This document shows positions 21,171-32,578 of a DNA stretch of 64,000 nucleotides, piece by piece; position 1 is the stretch's first letter; every line of letters begins with the position of its first letter. Source of the DNA: Megalobrama amblycephala (lineage: Eukaryota > Chordata > Actinopteri > Cypriniformes > Xenocyprididae); contig NC_063065.1 of assembly GCF_018812025.1 (NCBI RefSeq), positions 29,298,240-29,362,239 on the forward strand. The letters run 5' to 3'. The position numbers and the translations under genes were made by a program. The notes beneath the pieces were generated by a model. It ran no database searches and had not been told where the DNA came from. It saw only the letters and a list, made by a program, of their open reading frames with translations.

Positions 21171-21414
21171 TGAAATAGGAGTAACGAGGCTATTTTTAAA
21201 ATGTAAGGAGTAGAAAGTACAGATAATTGAGTAAAAATGTAAGGAGTAGAAGTAAAAAGTCGTCTGAAAAATAATTACTCCAGTAAAGTATAGATACCCG
21301 AAATTTCTACTTAAGTAAGGTAACGAAGTATTTGTACTTCGTTACTTGACACCTCTGGTTTTAAATAAAAAATACGAAATGAAATAAACGAAATAAACGT
21401 GATAGCCTATCTGT

Positions 21415-21990
21415 CATAGTGTGGCTGCATGACGTGTCGGCAACGGGACATTCTAAAACGCTTAACGTGAATAAAGCTAAACGTGGCTTGTAGCAGTGAT
21501 AATAACAGACAAAACTCACTAAACATCATACTAAAAAATACTATGTAGGCCTACAAAAAAAATAAGATGAGTCCTGACTGATCTCAACACGTTTAATAAC
21601 ACGTTAAGCCTTTTCCTCCCATAGAAAACCGTTATAAAAAACGCTTAAAGTGGCTTAATGTATTAAGAAAGACAGTGATATTAACAGACCAAACTCACTA
21701 AACATCATACTAATAAAGTAGCCTAGCCTAGAGAAAAGCAGTTGAGCCCAGAATTTGAACGCAACATGTTTAAATTCACGAGGGTTTTCCTCATATAGAA
21801 AACTGTTAGAAAACGTGTAGGCTAATGTCACTTAATGTAGCATAGTGTTTACTAAGTTTGGTCTTTTAATGGCACTGTCTTTTTTATGGGAGGAAAACAC
21901 TTAATGTGTTATTAAATGTGTTGCGTTCATGGGCTCATCTGGTTTTCTGTCCGTGGTATGGTGTTTACGTTTGGTTTGTTAATAACACTG
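21415..21990. repeat. Diverged tandem/inverted duplication, unit about 180 bp
   Basis: CTCACTAAACATCATACTAA occurs at about 21,516 and again at about 21,693. Neighbouring words (CACGTTAAGCC, TAGAAAAC) are also repeated. A further copy near 21,850 is inverted (TTACTAAGTTTGGTC). Probably a decayed palindromic DNA element. Confidence 0.5.
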
Positions 21991-22027
21991 CGGGGGAATT
22001 TAATGCTCTAAAATAATGGTCACCTTA

Positions 22028-22072
22028 ATATAGTATATAATATATACTATATATATTATATAGTATATATTA
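22028..22072. repeat. AT-only palindrome
   Basis: About 45 bases of alternating TATA/ATAT text that can pair with itself (AGTATATAATATATACTAT region), followed abruptly by CCCCCGCCCCCTCC. Simple-sequence cruciform candidate. Confidence 0.7.
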
Positions 22073-22289
22073 TATACCCCCGCCCCCTCCAGAATTATGA
22101 ACTTAAATAAAAAAATAAAAATAAAATATTTACTTAATATTTAAATAGATTTTTATTCATTTCTGTAGTATACTCAGCATTCCTTCATCAGCGTCTCTTC
22201 AGCGTCTCTGAAACCTGGGAAACCTGGGATAGAAAAGTATCCGACGATGAGTGCTTCAGAATCTGGGTGGGATGCAGTAGGCCATCTGG

Positions 22290-22545
22290 GAACTTTTCGC
22301 CTACTCTTTTATGAATACCGAAGTTTTGGACATACTACTCCTTTCATGTACTGTTTTCTCCTACTATATAGTAGGTAAGTAGGCATATTCGGACACATGT
22401 CCGAATCTCGCTAGAATTAGTACATCACCCAAGTAATTCTCTCCTACTCTTTTATGAATACTAAGGATTCGGACATACTTATTTGCTCGCCTACTGCTTT
22501 TCACCTACTATATAGTAGAGAAGTAGGTGGCTTCGGACGCAGCCA
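22290..22545. repeat. Duplicated MITE-like segment (CCTACTATATAGTAGG)
   Basis: Two related halves each carry CCTACTCTTTTATGAATAC, then a GGACATACT word and then a self-complementary CTACTATATAGTAG. The second half is at about 22,443-22,545. The right flank ends TTCGGACGCAGCC. Noncoding. Confidence 0.5.
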
Positions 22546-22985
22546 GAGTCAACCTCGATTGAACTAACACAATTCAGCTGTTCTGAAACCAAAAACAGGG
22601 TAAGTAAACTCAGAGTTCAAGTCTTAACTCAGAGTTGATTGAACCTCCTTATTGAAATGGGCCACAGAACTAATTAACAAACTAGAAAACTGACCATGAA
22701 ACTAAAACAAAAGACATGAGCAAAAACAAACTTTAAACAATAACAAACAAACTCAAAAAGTGACACCCATATCACCCCTGTGAAAAAGTAAATCTAATAT
22801 CTGTTTGAAACTGTCATTTTATAAAGTCCTTCCTCATCTCTGTGAAGGAATCTCAGTTCCTGGCAGAACTGCTTGAACTCAGACAGACTGGATGGTTAAG
22901 TATAACCTGCTTTTCAAGTCGTGACACATTACTGTTTTTGACACCAAAGTGTCTGAGTTAACAGAAAAGGATCAATCCAAATGCT

Positions 22986-23002
22986 GGGGGGGGGGGGGGG
23001 GG
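22986..23002 (+). repeat. (G)17 run
   Basis: Seventeen consecutive G residues, a possible assembly-sensitive homopolymer. Confidence 0.9.
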
Positions 23003-23386
23003 TTTGACTGCACACAGGAAATACACACAGGCTAGCCCTAGCCACAACCTACAGATCCCAGCATAAACTGTGATACATTATAATATTTGTTATTAAAGTA
23101 TCAACAACATTCAGAAACATAAAAGCAAGCATAGGCAGTGCTGCGTGCATGATTTGGCATGGTAGAATGTACGCAACAAGTGTTCCTTTATAATCACTAA
23201 AAAGATGAAAGTTTGTGGCCATCTCACACCGCTTCAATAACTGCACAATAGGTGCAGTTAGCTCTGTATCAAAGAAAAATTTGGTCTTACATGCACTTTG
23301 AATATTGAGAGAGTGCGATTATGGTTGCACTTGTAAAGTGTTACCATAAAAAAATAAATAACAGTTTTCTCTTAATCTTATTAAGC

Positions 23387-23582
23387 ACAAACAATAAGGT
23401 TTCATTTGTTAACATTAATTAATGCACTGTGAACTATCATGAACTAACAATGAATGATTATTTTTATTAACTAACATAAACAAAGATTAATAAATACTGT
23501 AGCAAATATATTGCTCATTGTTAGTTGATGTTGGTTAATACATTAATGTTAATAAATGAGACCTTATTGTAAAGTGTTACCA
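23387..23582. repeat. hAT-like MITE (CAATAAGGTTTCATTTGTTAAC)
   Basis: Left part CAATAAGGTTTCATTTG and right part AATGAGACCTTATTGTAAAG followed by TGTTACCA form inverted termini around a TTAATGCACTGTGAAC interior. It is related to the fragment at 1-155. The left terminal TGGTAACACTTTA is lost. Confidence 0.55.
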
Positions 23583-23939
23583 TTTTTATTCATACTGTTT
23601 TTATTTCTATGATCATTTTGTGGAAAGGAGTTCAGTTAGGAGGTCAAAAGTTGTAGAAGCTCATAAATCATGTACAGTAAGGTCTGAAGAGACTGAAATC
23701 ATAAAGAAGAGAAGTCAGTCAGTTGAGTTAGTGGCAAAACCTTTTACAGGGCTTGAGTATTGTTGTCTTTTACTGCATATGATAATTCACACTCAGAAAG
23801 TAGAACTGAAATGACATTCATTACAAGATGATTAGTTAAAACATTTCAAATACACCTGCAGATTATTTTTTCTAGTCATGTATTTCACCATTGAGGATTT
23901 CTTAAAAATAGAGTGTAAAAATCTTGTCTCGTCTCGTGA

Positions 23940-24662
23940 GATACCTGTCTCGTCACACCCCTATTCAGCGCTGAACAAAAACTCTGGTGTTTTGAGCGGT
24001 GAGTGGATCCTAACATCTCATTGCATTCCACAAAACAGATTTGTCTGTGATTGGCTACATTGCTCAACGCTGCAAAACACGTTATTGAAAACTCTGCCTA
24101 TTGCTTGAGCCCGTAAAGCGTTTTTATTAGATCTTAGTTGTTCTTTAAAAAAAAATAATAACATTTTTATAGCCCATTTAAAGTGTTTATTACAAACAAA
24201 TTATTCAATGATAAAAATTTAATAAATGTAACTGAAAAAAAAAATTTGCGTTGCATTGTCCTTTGAAAACAGGGGGTGCTGCAGCACCTCCAGCACCTGC
24301 GCCTATGCTTAATGCACACCTATTCTAATTCTGTCAATCACTGCAATTTCGAGAGTGAATTCGAGCGCACATTTGCAGCATGTACATCCATGTCTATACT
24401 TAATTTCTGTTAATGAGAGGATTCACACGCTTGCATAACTCAGGACTGAACAAAATCTCTGGCTTTTGGAGCGGTGAGTCGATTGACTAGCTTAACCTCT
24501 GATTGGCCATTGTGTTCAAGAAATCAACAAATATGTCTGTGATTGACTACATTGCTCAACACTGCAAAAGCATGTTGTAAATAGAAACATTTTACATTTT
24601 ACAGAGCGCAAACACAAATACGCACTGGAGTGTTTGCCAAATCTGTTTCGCCAATGTCCTAT
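23940..24662. repeat. Dispersed repeat with tandem internal copies (left part)
   Basis: CTGAACAAAAACTCTGG...GAGCGGTGAGT...GATTGGCTACATTGCTCAA recurs at about 24,446-24,560 and, in part, at 52,740-52,830. The repeat is interrupted at 24,663 by the transposon ending at 27,325 and continues at 27,328-27,410. Confidence 0.55.
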
Positions 24663-24664
24663 TA

Positions 24665-27325
24665 CAGTTTTTTACAATCACTTTGCTACTATTTTCAGAA
24701 CCTTGATGTCATTTTTCAAAACTCTAGACACAAAACTCAAAACGGTTATCACTTGTAACACAGGCTGTCTCATGTTCAAAACATTGCATATAGATCACCC
24801 ACACACAAGCAACCGATAGTTTCACTGTGTCATTGTTCGTACAATCATTAAATATTGTAGAACAAAATAGGTGATACAGGTTTCATTATGGTACTACATG
24901 TACATCTCTGTAAAAGTACTGCAGTAGGAGAGAGAATACTACAGACACAGTGGAATCATTGAACAAAGTTTGTAATATATTGATGCAAAACACTATTGAT
25001 GTACAGTCACAACATAGGTTTATTTGAATCAAAGCAAAAATGATTAGCTATGAAATAGAAAAGAAAAGACAGTACTGTAAAACATCAAATGCAGTGTTCC
25101 TCATCTTGCTTGCACTGTAAGAAACAAAACAGGAGTGATTACTGTACTTCTATATTGTCATCAATTCTGTGTTGTGGATTTGGCCACAGGTTCTCATCTA
25201 CATCACAATGGATGTTTTCATTAGCCAAACATCTTGGAAAAAACCTTCGGGCATGGCGAATTCCAGGCCTGACACTGGTCTGCTGTGATGTCATTGCAGG
25301 CGTCATCCATGGTCTGGAGAAGAGTGACTTGTTCATGAGGGTGCCTATCATGAACCTTCCATCTCCATGCGGAGAAAAATTCCTCAATCGGGTTAAGGAA
25401 GGGAGAGTATGGGGGTAAATACAGGGTGGTAAATTGTGCATGGGCCTGAAACCATGCTTGCACCACGTGAGCATGATGGAACCTGACATTGTCCCACACA
25501 AAGCTCTACAAACCTGATCGAGCTCATCAAGAAAGGTGACAAGGAGAGCTGCATTATATGGTCCAATATGAGGTCTGCGTCCCACCACACCATCTTCTGA
25601 TATAGCCGCACACATGGTAATGTTGGCCCCACGTTGTCCAGGTACTTGGATGGTTGCCCGGTGGCCAATGAAATTCCGACCTCTCCTCCTTGTCTTGGCC
25701 AGATTAAAACCTGCCTCATCCAAATATATGAATTTGTGATGGTCATCATCAGCATCCAGCTCCATCACCCTCTAAAAATACATTTTGGAAAGTGATTTAG
25801 AGATTACTGTACAATGTAGAATTTTTGGGAATGTTTTTACAACAGCCATCTTGAAACTGAACTTACCTGAACATACTCAGTCCTCATTTGCTTCACTCTG
25901 TCTGCATTTCTTTCGAAAGGCACATGGTATAGTTGTTTTATAGATACCTGGTGCCTTTTCAGTATGCGTGAAATAGTCGGCAAACTTATGGATCCCACAT
26001 TGCTGAACATGTCTTCATTGTCCAAGATATGCTGGCGAATTTCTGTAAGGCGAATATCATTTCTGGCCCGAACCAAATCGACCACAGCCTGCTCTTGTTG
26101 GTCAGTTAAAATTTTGCCTCTGCCTCCACTATTTGGCCTGGTCACAATTCTACAGGGAACATTAGAGTAAGAAGACACTTGGTCACATCACCTATTCTGT
26201 GATACACATTGGTATGCAGTCATTTGATAATTGAGAGTAGCATAATGTTTAGTGCATGCTGATAACTTACCGGTTTTCATTGCGGAAAGTTCTGATTATT
26301 GAGGCCACGGTTGACCTTCTGAGGTTTGGTTGTATCATTGTAGCCGCCTCAGTCATTGTCATGCCATGATTTATGACATGGTCTACAACTATTGCCCGAA
26401 TTTCATTGGACACTCTATGCTGTTGCTGCCGCTGTCTTGGTCCGTGGCCTTGTCCTCTACCACGTTCCCCCCACACCTCTCAAACGAGGCCCACGACCAC
26501 CTCTTAGAAGGGATGCCTGTCCCCTGCCATTCCTTTGACCAACACGTCTTCCTCGTCTTCCTCCCACCACTGCTTGACCTCCATTGTGACCTGGATCACC
26601 TGCTGGCTCCATGTTACGTATCACTATGCTCTTGCAGTTGGATCCAATTGGATCAACTCTTTACTATATACTCATTCCACAATGTGCACTCAATCATCAG
26701 TAACGAGTTGGCAGAATTGGACAAGCAATTAGAAGGGCCTGCATCTATACAGTGCAGTACTGTCAATACTGTAAATAGTTTGAAAAGGTGGTACAGTATT
26801 TGGGGCCATAGACACAGTGTCTGATGAAGCATTATGATAAAATATTAGGCTACATCCATGGATATTGTAGTCTAATTGATTCATGCTCCATGCTAATTGG
26901 TGACAATGAATCTTGTTATCCTGAAACTTTCATGATTTACAGTAAACATGGAAGATTGTTTTTCTGTTTCCATACAACTATGCATTAAGAGTAATGCAAC
27001 AGTTACTTATCATTTTGAGAAGTTGTATCATTTGATAGTTAGATCATTGTAAGGAAATGAATAGACACTCATTTGAAATGTAATGTGTGAATTGCCTTTT
27101 GAAATAGTAGTACTTTGATGTTAAGTTGTGTCATATTGAACAGGTGATTTTTGTTGAATGAACAAATGATCTAAGTTTTATGTGTATTGTATCCAAGCAA
27201 TTGAGAAAAGGGTTAGAGTTTTGAAAAATGTGCATTTTGATCATTGGTTGTGAGTTTTGTGTCTAGAGTTGTGAAAAATGACATCAAGGTTATGAAAATA
27301 GTAGCAAAGTGATTGTAAAAAACTG
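24665..27325 (-). mobile_element. Tc1/IS630-like DNA transposon with spliced transposase gene
   Basis: Inverted termini CAGTTTTTTACAATCACTTT of 60 bp or more with few mismatches (TTTTCAGAACCTTGATGTCA pairs with the right end), flanked by TA at 24,663-64 and 27,326-27. The minus strand carries a three-exon transposase gene (26,612-25,139). A related copy of the host repeat at 52,850-52,930 lacks the insertion and confirms the junction at a single TA. Frameshifts in the gene make this copy inactive. Confidence 0.88.
25139..26612 (-). pseudogene. Transposase (DDE_3/IS630-type), three exons, frameshifted
   Basis: Exon 1 (26,612-26,271) starts MEPAGDPGHNGG and is G/R-rich; after a frameshift in a G-run near 26,470 it continues RVSNEIRAIVVDHVINHGMT (helix-turn-helix). 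It ends with donor CCG|GTAAGT. Exon 2 (26,149-25,867) has GGRGKILTDQQEQAVVDLV and LPTISRILKRH and ends CAG|GTAAGT. Exon 3 (from 25,771) has KFIYLDEAGFNLAKTRRRGR (first D), VWDNVRFHHAHVV (second D) and LPPYSPFLNPIEEFFSAWRW (final E). A frameshift with apparent codon loss falls near 25,500, before VWDN, and another near the C-terminus. Introns are 121 and 95 bp with normal GT-AG ends. All three acidic residues are present, but the frame is broken. Confidence 0.85.
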
Positions 27326-27327
27326 TA

Positions 27328-27410
27328 TTACAGTATCAGCTGAGGGTGCTCTTGCTCTCATTTGAAGGTGATTAGCACCCACTAGCACCCCCGTGGAACC
27401 AGGCCTGACC
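27328..27410. repeat. Right continuation of the repeat interrupted at 24,663
   Basis: TTACAGTATCAGCTGAGGGT, then GCTCTTGCT and CACTAGCACCCCCG, aligns with 52,885-52,965. Confidence 0.6.
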
Positions 27411-27609
27411 GAGCCTCAAGAAACTCTGGCACATAACAATTAGACCTTATAAACAAAAATCTTTTTGACCAACCTAATGCAAAGGTTGTTGTTGTTGTTT
27501 TTAGAATTTACCAAGCACTGCATGTTGGGCTGAAGAGAAGAAAGTTGCAAACAGAGATCAAACAGACATGAAGCTTATACTGGTAAAATAGTGTGTAAAG
27601 CTAAAAAAT

Positions 27610-27685
27610 CGTTAGCCTCATAGCATAATTGCCTAAGTATCATTTGAAAATGAATGACTTAGGCAATTATGCTATGAGGCTAACG
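27610..27685. repeat. 29-bp perfect hairpin, 18-nt loop
   Basis: CGTTAGCCTCATAGCATAAT...CCTAAGT (27,610-27,638) is exactly reverse-complemented at 27,657-27,685. The stem can extend about four more pairs past a two-base bulge. No gene or repeat family recognised. Confidence 0.93.
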
Positions 27686-27699
27686 AAATGTAAAGTAAA

Positions 27700-28190
27700 G
27701 GTAAAATAAGATAAATAATGTAATGCTTCATTTCAGCAACACAGAGCGGTTGTTCTCCGCTCCCACACGTGAAGACTAGTGTTAGGTAGTCACTACTGTA
27801 TTTTCTTCGTTTAGCTTTATTTTTAGTCTTTTTGATCTCAGGCATTGCTGAAAATGTATTGGTAATGCTTTAGATTACAACCCGGAAAGTACTGCGTAAT
27901 TACAATGAATTTACAGCATAACTTTTGATAATTATAGTGTACCTATAAAGTAAGTACATGTAAGTAACAATATGTGAAGTTTTGGGAATAAAGGGGTAAC
28001 AATCAGGAAAATAACAAATTATTTATATTAAGTATTTTAGAACTAAGGGGTACTTATACTATTATGATAGACAACAATCTTACGCTTGGGAGCACTGATT
28101 AAGTTGTTTCAAGGCAAGTAGAAAGAACTATTGCAATCTTTTTTAATACATGGGGAAATACTTTTGTTTCATGTAGTTACAGGCTAAGTT
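27700..28190. other. AT-rich sequence, perhaps a decayed MITE
   Basis: TTACAACCCGGAAAGTACTG near 27,880 and the following GTAAGTA words suggest a degenerate MITE end, but no partner end was found. Confidence 0.3.
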
Positions 28191-29044
28191 AAAAAAAAAA
28201 AAACGCAAAAAGTCTGATATCACTTGGAAACCTTTATTTGAAAAACAACTTATTTCAAAACAGCTTTAAAGTTACAACACTTCTTATTTGTTTCTCTTGC
28301 TTGGCTTCCTCCTCCTCTTGTTCCTCTTCTTCTTTTTCTTTCTTTCCACTGATGAATCTTAAGAGGGAATCCCATGTCATTTGCTATTCTGCATTAAAAG
28401 AAAATATAGTAGGCCTACACCCGGAAATGTGCTCACCGTTTACTCATCTTTTACCCTCATGCTATCTGAGATGTATATGACTTTCCTTCTTCATATGAAC
28501 ACAAACAATGGTTTTTAGAAAAATAAATCGTCTGGGAAAGCTTTATAATGCAAGCTCATGTTCCTAAAAGTCGAAGTATCAAACAGCACATAAAGCAACA
28601 ACTACAGTAATCCATATGACCCCAATGGAAGAATCAATGTCTTCTGAAGTGAAACGATACGTATTTGTAAGAAAAAAAGCAAATATTTAAAAATTTTAAA
28701 CTTTCGACCAACTGTCACCTGCACGTGCATGAGAAAGTTGAGAGTTCATGCTTGACGTAACTTGAAGCGTGACGTAAGCATGCCGAGAAACTCACGTGAA
28801 AAGTCACATGGATGTCGGATGCCGTCAGGTTTTTTTTTTTTTTCATAACAGATAATGATAATGAGATACAAACAAGACAATAACAGAGACGGCAGTTCTG
28901 GCGCAAGTTTCACATGAATCTCCTGCGAGAATATCCTGAAAGCTTCAGGTTGCTCATTACAATATGCTTCGTCGAAAGCAAAGTCGACCCTCATGCAGGC
29001 GCTGGTGACATTTGTTCGGAAGTGAAAAGATGAATAGCCTAAAC

Positions 29045-30692
29045 CAGCGGTTCCCAAACTTTTTTTCCTGCGCACCCCCTTCTATGTCCCAACCGGGTTG
29101 GCGCACCCCCAATCCCCACTTCAAAAAAAAAAAAAAAACTCAACAAAGCTTTGTTTTATCACCATATAAAGACTCATGTTTAATCATGCGCAAATAACCA
29201 GAACACGCATGACAATAACAACAGCAACAAAGTTTCAATATAATGCAACAAAGCTACGGACAAGCTTCCACTTTTAAGAGGACGAGTGACAGACACAGGC
29301 TCAGTAACAGAAAGCACGGTTATTTTCAGCCGCGTAAAAGAAACATTGCAGCAATAGGCTAGCCTGCAGTGCATAAAAGAAGAGCAGTGCGTAGAACGGT
29401 GGTTCTCAACCTTTTTCCCAGTGGGCCGCACAATGGTCCAAGTGCAAGTCTCACGGGCCGCATATAATTTACATATGATGTCACTAATGCAAACCATTGA
29501 ATCTGATTAATGTTATGGTATTAGCAGCAGATAATACTATTATTATAACTAGATGTTGCACACAATAAATAACAAATAAAAACTAACTTACTGACATTAG
29601 CTTTACAATAATAATCAGATAGTATTACTCAATGAACACACAAACTGTGTATACAATCACTTTAAGTTGCTATTTAATTCTGTATGACTGTATGACTTTC
29701 TTCAACAGCATCGCAATAGCCACCAAACAATCACATAAACGCCTTATTAATAAGCAAATGTTACTCAGCTCTTTTTACAAACAACACTGAGCGCCTTGTA
29801 ATTACAATCTCTGACGATATCAAGCATTCTGTCACGTCGCAATCTCTCGCGCAGCATCGGATCCGCGAGAGCGCGCGGCCGAGTTGGGCTTATTCCAGCC
29901 GCGGTGCGCTGATGCGGTTATTTTTTACTGATTTAAAATACATCAAACACACACATCGAATTCACAGTTCAGTCTTTTGAAATTGTAGGTTTTGCTTGTC
30001 AAGTTAGTACTTTACTACAGAGCAAACAGGAAGGCTGCCCATCTCGCTCATTAACAACTGATTCTTCCATTCTTCTTACCTTTACTGCTGATGCTGCGAC
30101 TCTTCTTGTTTGCATGTGTTCCTTCTTTGTATGTTCCACATTTAGTTTTTCTCATCTAATAACAAATTTGAGCATTTTGAATTCTTCCAAAGCACGCACT
30201 TGTAAGTGTTCGTTTCGTTAACTGAGTGATTTTGTCATTGCCTGATGTCTGAAAATAGTAAATGCTCACCAAAATGATTTTATATGACAAATAAAGCATT
30301 ATAGCTCATTTATATTTATTTAATTCACTTCAATTTAAATTTAAAAACAAAAATAAATTGTAATGCTATAATTTAATTTTTTTAATTGTGGTCGGCATAT
30401 CGCGGGCCACATTTACATTCGTGATGGACCGCAGGTTGAGAACCACTGGCGTAGAAGAAGACAGCTGTCTTCTTCTATGTTTCTATCAAAAACTAATAAA
30501 TTATAGTTTTTTATTTAAAATAAAAGCGATTACAAAGGAAATATTTACTGTTTTATGTTTATATGTTTTTTTATTGTATGGAAAAATCCCACTTAAAAAA
30601 ACAGACCGCCATTCCATTTTTCCTCTCGCGCACCCCCTGGCGGCAGCTCGCGTACCCCTGGGGGTGCGCGCACCACACTTTGGGAATCCCTG
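29045..30692. mobile_element. hAT-like element with CAGCGGTTCCCAAACTTT end, 8-bp TSD
   Basis: Left CAGCGGTTCCCAAACTTT, right CACTTTGGGAATCCCTG, and GCGCACCCCC words near both ends. Exact duplication GCCTAAAC at 29,037-29,044 and 30,693-30,700. No transposase frame. Another hAT-like element has inserted into it. Confidence 0.88.
29397..30448. mobile_element. Second hAT-like element nested in the first, 8-bp TSD
   Basis: Left CGGTGGTTCTCAACCTTTTT and right GGTTGAGAACCACTG are inverted. CAGTGGGCCGCACAATGG and CGCGGGCCAC lie just inside. Exact duplication GCGTAGAA at 29,389-29,396 and 30,449-30,456. Noncoding, 1,052 bp. Confidence 0.9.
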
Positions 30693-31082
30693 GCCTAAAC
30701 CATGAGAAAATTTCTGGGTGTACTGTATTTTCTTTTAATGGGATTCCTCCTTAAGATTCATCAGCTGAGAAACAAGGAAGCCAAGCAAGAGAAACAACAA
30801 CAACAACAACCAAAAAAGGGACAAAATGTGTTACTTTCTGTCAGGACTTGAAATGAAATGAAAAGTTGTTTTTAAAAAAATTAATAAATGAATAATAAGT
30901 GCGGAAGACCTGTTTTTAATTAAGTTGTTTTTCAAATAAAGGTTTCGGAGTCAGTGATATCAGATTAGTAATAATGTCTTAAAGGATTAGCTCACTTCTG
31001 AATTAAAATGTCCTTATAATTTACTCATCCCCATGTTATCCAAGATGTTCATGCCTTTCTTTATTTAGTCGAAAAGAAATTA

Positions 31083-31700
31083 ACCCTCTGGAGTCTGAGG
31101 CTAATATGGGGCCCTGGAGAAGTTTTGACATGCCCTGACATTTGTGCTTTTTTCAGTTGTTCATAAACATATTAATGGAAAAAGTGTCATTACACTGTAT
31201 TCAGTACGAACTAGGCTACCATGATATGTGAGCAACATGTATTTACATGTTTGCATTTTTGAAGGAATAACGTTTATGCGTGGTTATTGAAAAAACAAAA
31301 AAACAAATATTAAATATGTGTTTACAAGACTTCTGGGTATTGGAGGTTGTAGACTAGAATTTTTGCTTCAAATGATGTAAAAATTATCCTGCCTACTCGT
31401 TCATATAAAACAATATATTGCATTTTGTAAGACACTTTTTGTCAAGAAAAACAGTATTTGTGGAGGCGTGAATCTTCATAAATAATGCTGTGATTCACAC
31501 CTGAGAAGACAAAGACCTGCATAATGGCCTGCATAATGACTCAGTCAGGTAGGCTATGTGAGAAAACCCTCTGTGATCATGCTGATAACAGGATCATATC
31601 AGCTGTAGTAACATTAATATAATGTCCACTCTTGACAGAAAACATGATTTTTGTGATCTCATGCATGCACGTATTATTGCACATCATGTGAAGAAAATTT
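31083..31700. other. Probable dispersed repeat beginning CCCTCTGGAGTCTGAGG after a TTAA
   Basis: I recognise the CCCTCTGGAGTCTGAGG opening and the following GCCCTGGAGAAGTTTTGAC as a common cyprinid repeat adjoining a TTAA. The right end was not found and there is no coding content. Assignment is from memory and tentative. Confidence 0.35.
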
Positions 31701-31772
31701 TGTATAGGCCTATTATAGTTTAAGTTACAGTAGGCTACCAGTCAGAAGATTGGACGCATACTATTATAATGT

Positions 31773-32073
31773 TTTTAATAATTCCTTACATTTATATAGC
31801 GCTTTTCTGGGTACTCAAAGTGCTTTACATACGAAAGGGGGAATCTCCTCATCCACCACCAATGTGCAGCATCCACCTGGATGATGCAACGGCAGCCATA
31901 TTGCGCCAGAACGCCCACCACACACCAGCTTGCCGGCCTGCTGGCCTCACTAACACCTCTTCCAGCAGCAACCTAGTTTTCCCAGGAGGTCTCCCATCCA
32001 GGTACTAACCAGGCTCAGCCCTGCTTAGCTTCAGTGGGCAACCAGTCTTGGGCTACAGGGTGATATGGCTGCT
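31773..32073 (-). mobile_element. 5S-rRNA-derived SINE (SINE3-like)
   Basis: Read on the minus strand, the head matches 5S rRNA in order. GCAGCCATATCACCCTG resembles the 5S 5' stem. AAGCTAAGCAGGG is the 5S box A region (32,019-32,031). GGTTAGTACCTGGATGGGAG then ACC is the box C region (31,988-32,010). A middle of about 170 bp follows, then the tail AAAGCGCTATATAAATGTAA, which is shared with L2-type LINE 3' ends. About 40 bp between the 5' stem and box A has diverged from the 5S gene, so it is not a functional 5S gene. A 5S head with a LINE-like tail is the layout of SINE3 elements described in zebrafish. Confidence 0.85.
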
Positions 32074-32104
32074 TTAATAGAAGTCTTATGCTCATCATGT
32101 TGTA

Positions 32105-32225
32105 TATCAAAAATACAGAAAAAACAGTAATACTGTGAAATATTATTACAATTTAAAATAATTTTTTATTTTTATTTTAATATACTTTAAAATATAATGT
32201 ATTTCTGTGATGCAAAGCATCTGAA
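32105..32225. repeat. Fragment of the CACTACCGTTC / CAGTACAGTCC element family interior
   Basis: AAACAGTAATACTGTGAAAT then ATTATTACAATTTAAAATAA matches the interiors of the elements at 18.6, 40.9 and 49.6 kb. No termini. Confidence 0.55.
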
Positions 32226-32246
32226 CATTCATGTTACCTCTATGGC

Positions 32247-32430
32247 AGTGGTTTTCAACCTGTGGGCCGCGGCCCACTAGGGGGCCTCAGTGATCCTCCA
32301 GGTGGGCCGCGAGATAACTTAAAATTAAATATATTAATATAATTAATTAATTTAATTATTAATACTTCACATTAAAAAATCTAAATTAAATTAATTAATT
32401 AAATACATTTAAAACAAGACACCATCTCTA
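32247..32430. repeat. One end of a hAT-like element (CAGTGGTTTTCAACC)
   Basis: CAGTGGTTTTCAACCTGTGG followed by CCGCGGCCCACTAGGGGGCC is a typical hAT terminus. The opposite end was not found nearby. The sequence then becomes AT-rich. Confidence 0.5.
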
Positions 32431-32578
32431 TCGTACGTATTCTGTGATTGTTTTGGATCAGCCCAGGCCGTTTCTCATCGTGCTGTTGTGAAATACCGAC
32501 TGAACGGTGACTCAAAACGCCCAACTGCTTCATGAACATAGGATACGCAAACTAACTCTCTCAGTTGGAAAAAGAAAA

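Larger units (their letters stand above)
18294..21357. mobile_element. 3.06-kb hAT-like element with 8-bp TSD, carrying nested elements
   Basis: Left end CAGTGGTGTCAAAAGTATTC and right end TACTTGACACCTCTG, flanked by the exact 8-bp duplication GTTTTAAA (18,286-18,293 and 21,358-21,365). Subterminal regions are rich in AAGTA/TACTT words in inverted orientation. I see no transposase frame, so it is nonautonomous. It contains the TA-flanked element at 18,572-19,486 and a TGCGTTCC-ended element around 19.8-20.4 kb. Confidence 0.88.
28195..30975. repeat. Foldback element with arms of about 200 bp, interrupted by hAT insertions
   Basis: The left arm (about 28,207-28,405) contains CTGATATCACTTGGAAACC, TTTATTTGAAAAACAACTT, TTTCTCTTGCTTGGCTTCCT and ATTAAAAGAAAATATAG. 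The right arm (about 30,725-30,970) carries their reverse complements in the mirrored order. The loop is about 0.63 kb and holds the hAT nest at 29,045-30,692. Noncoding. Confidence 0.75.

Noticed and set aside
26330..26824. 164-codon plus-strand open frame
   Set aside because: It is antisense to the transposase of the element at 24,665-27,325 and has no features of its own.
31988..32073. A functional 5S rRNA gene
   Set aside because: The segment between the 5' stem and box A has diverged and the 3' part is replaced by SINE sequence, so it is a SINE head.
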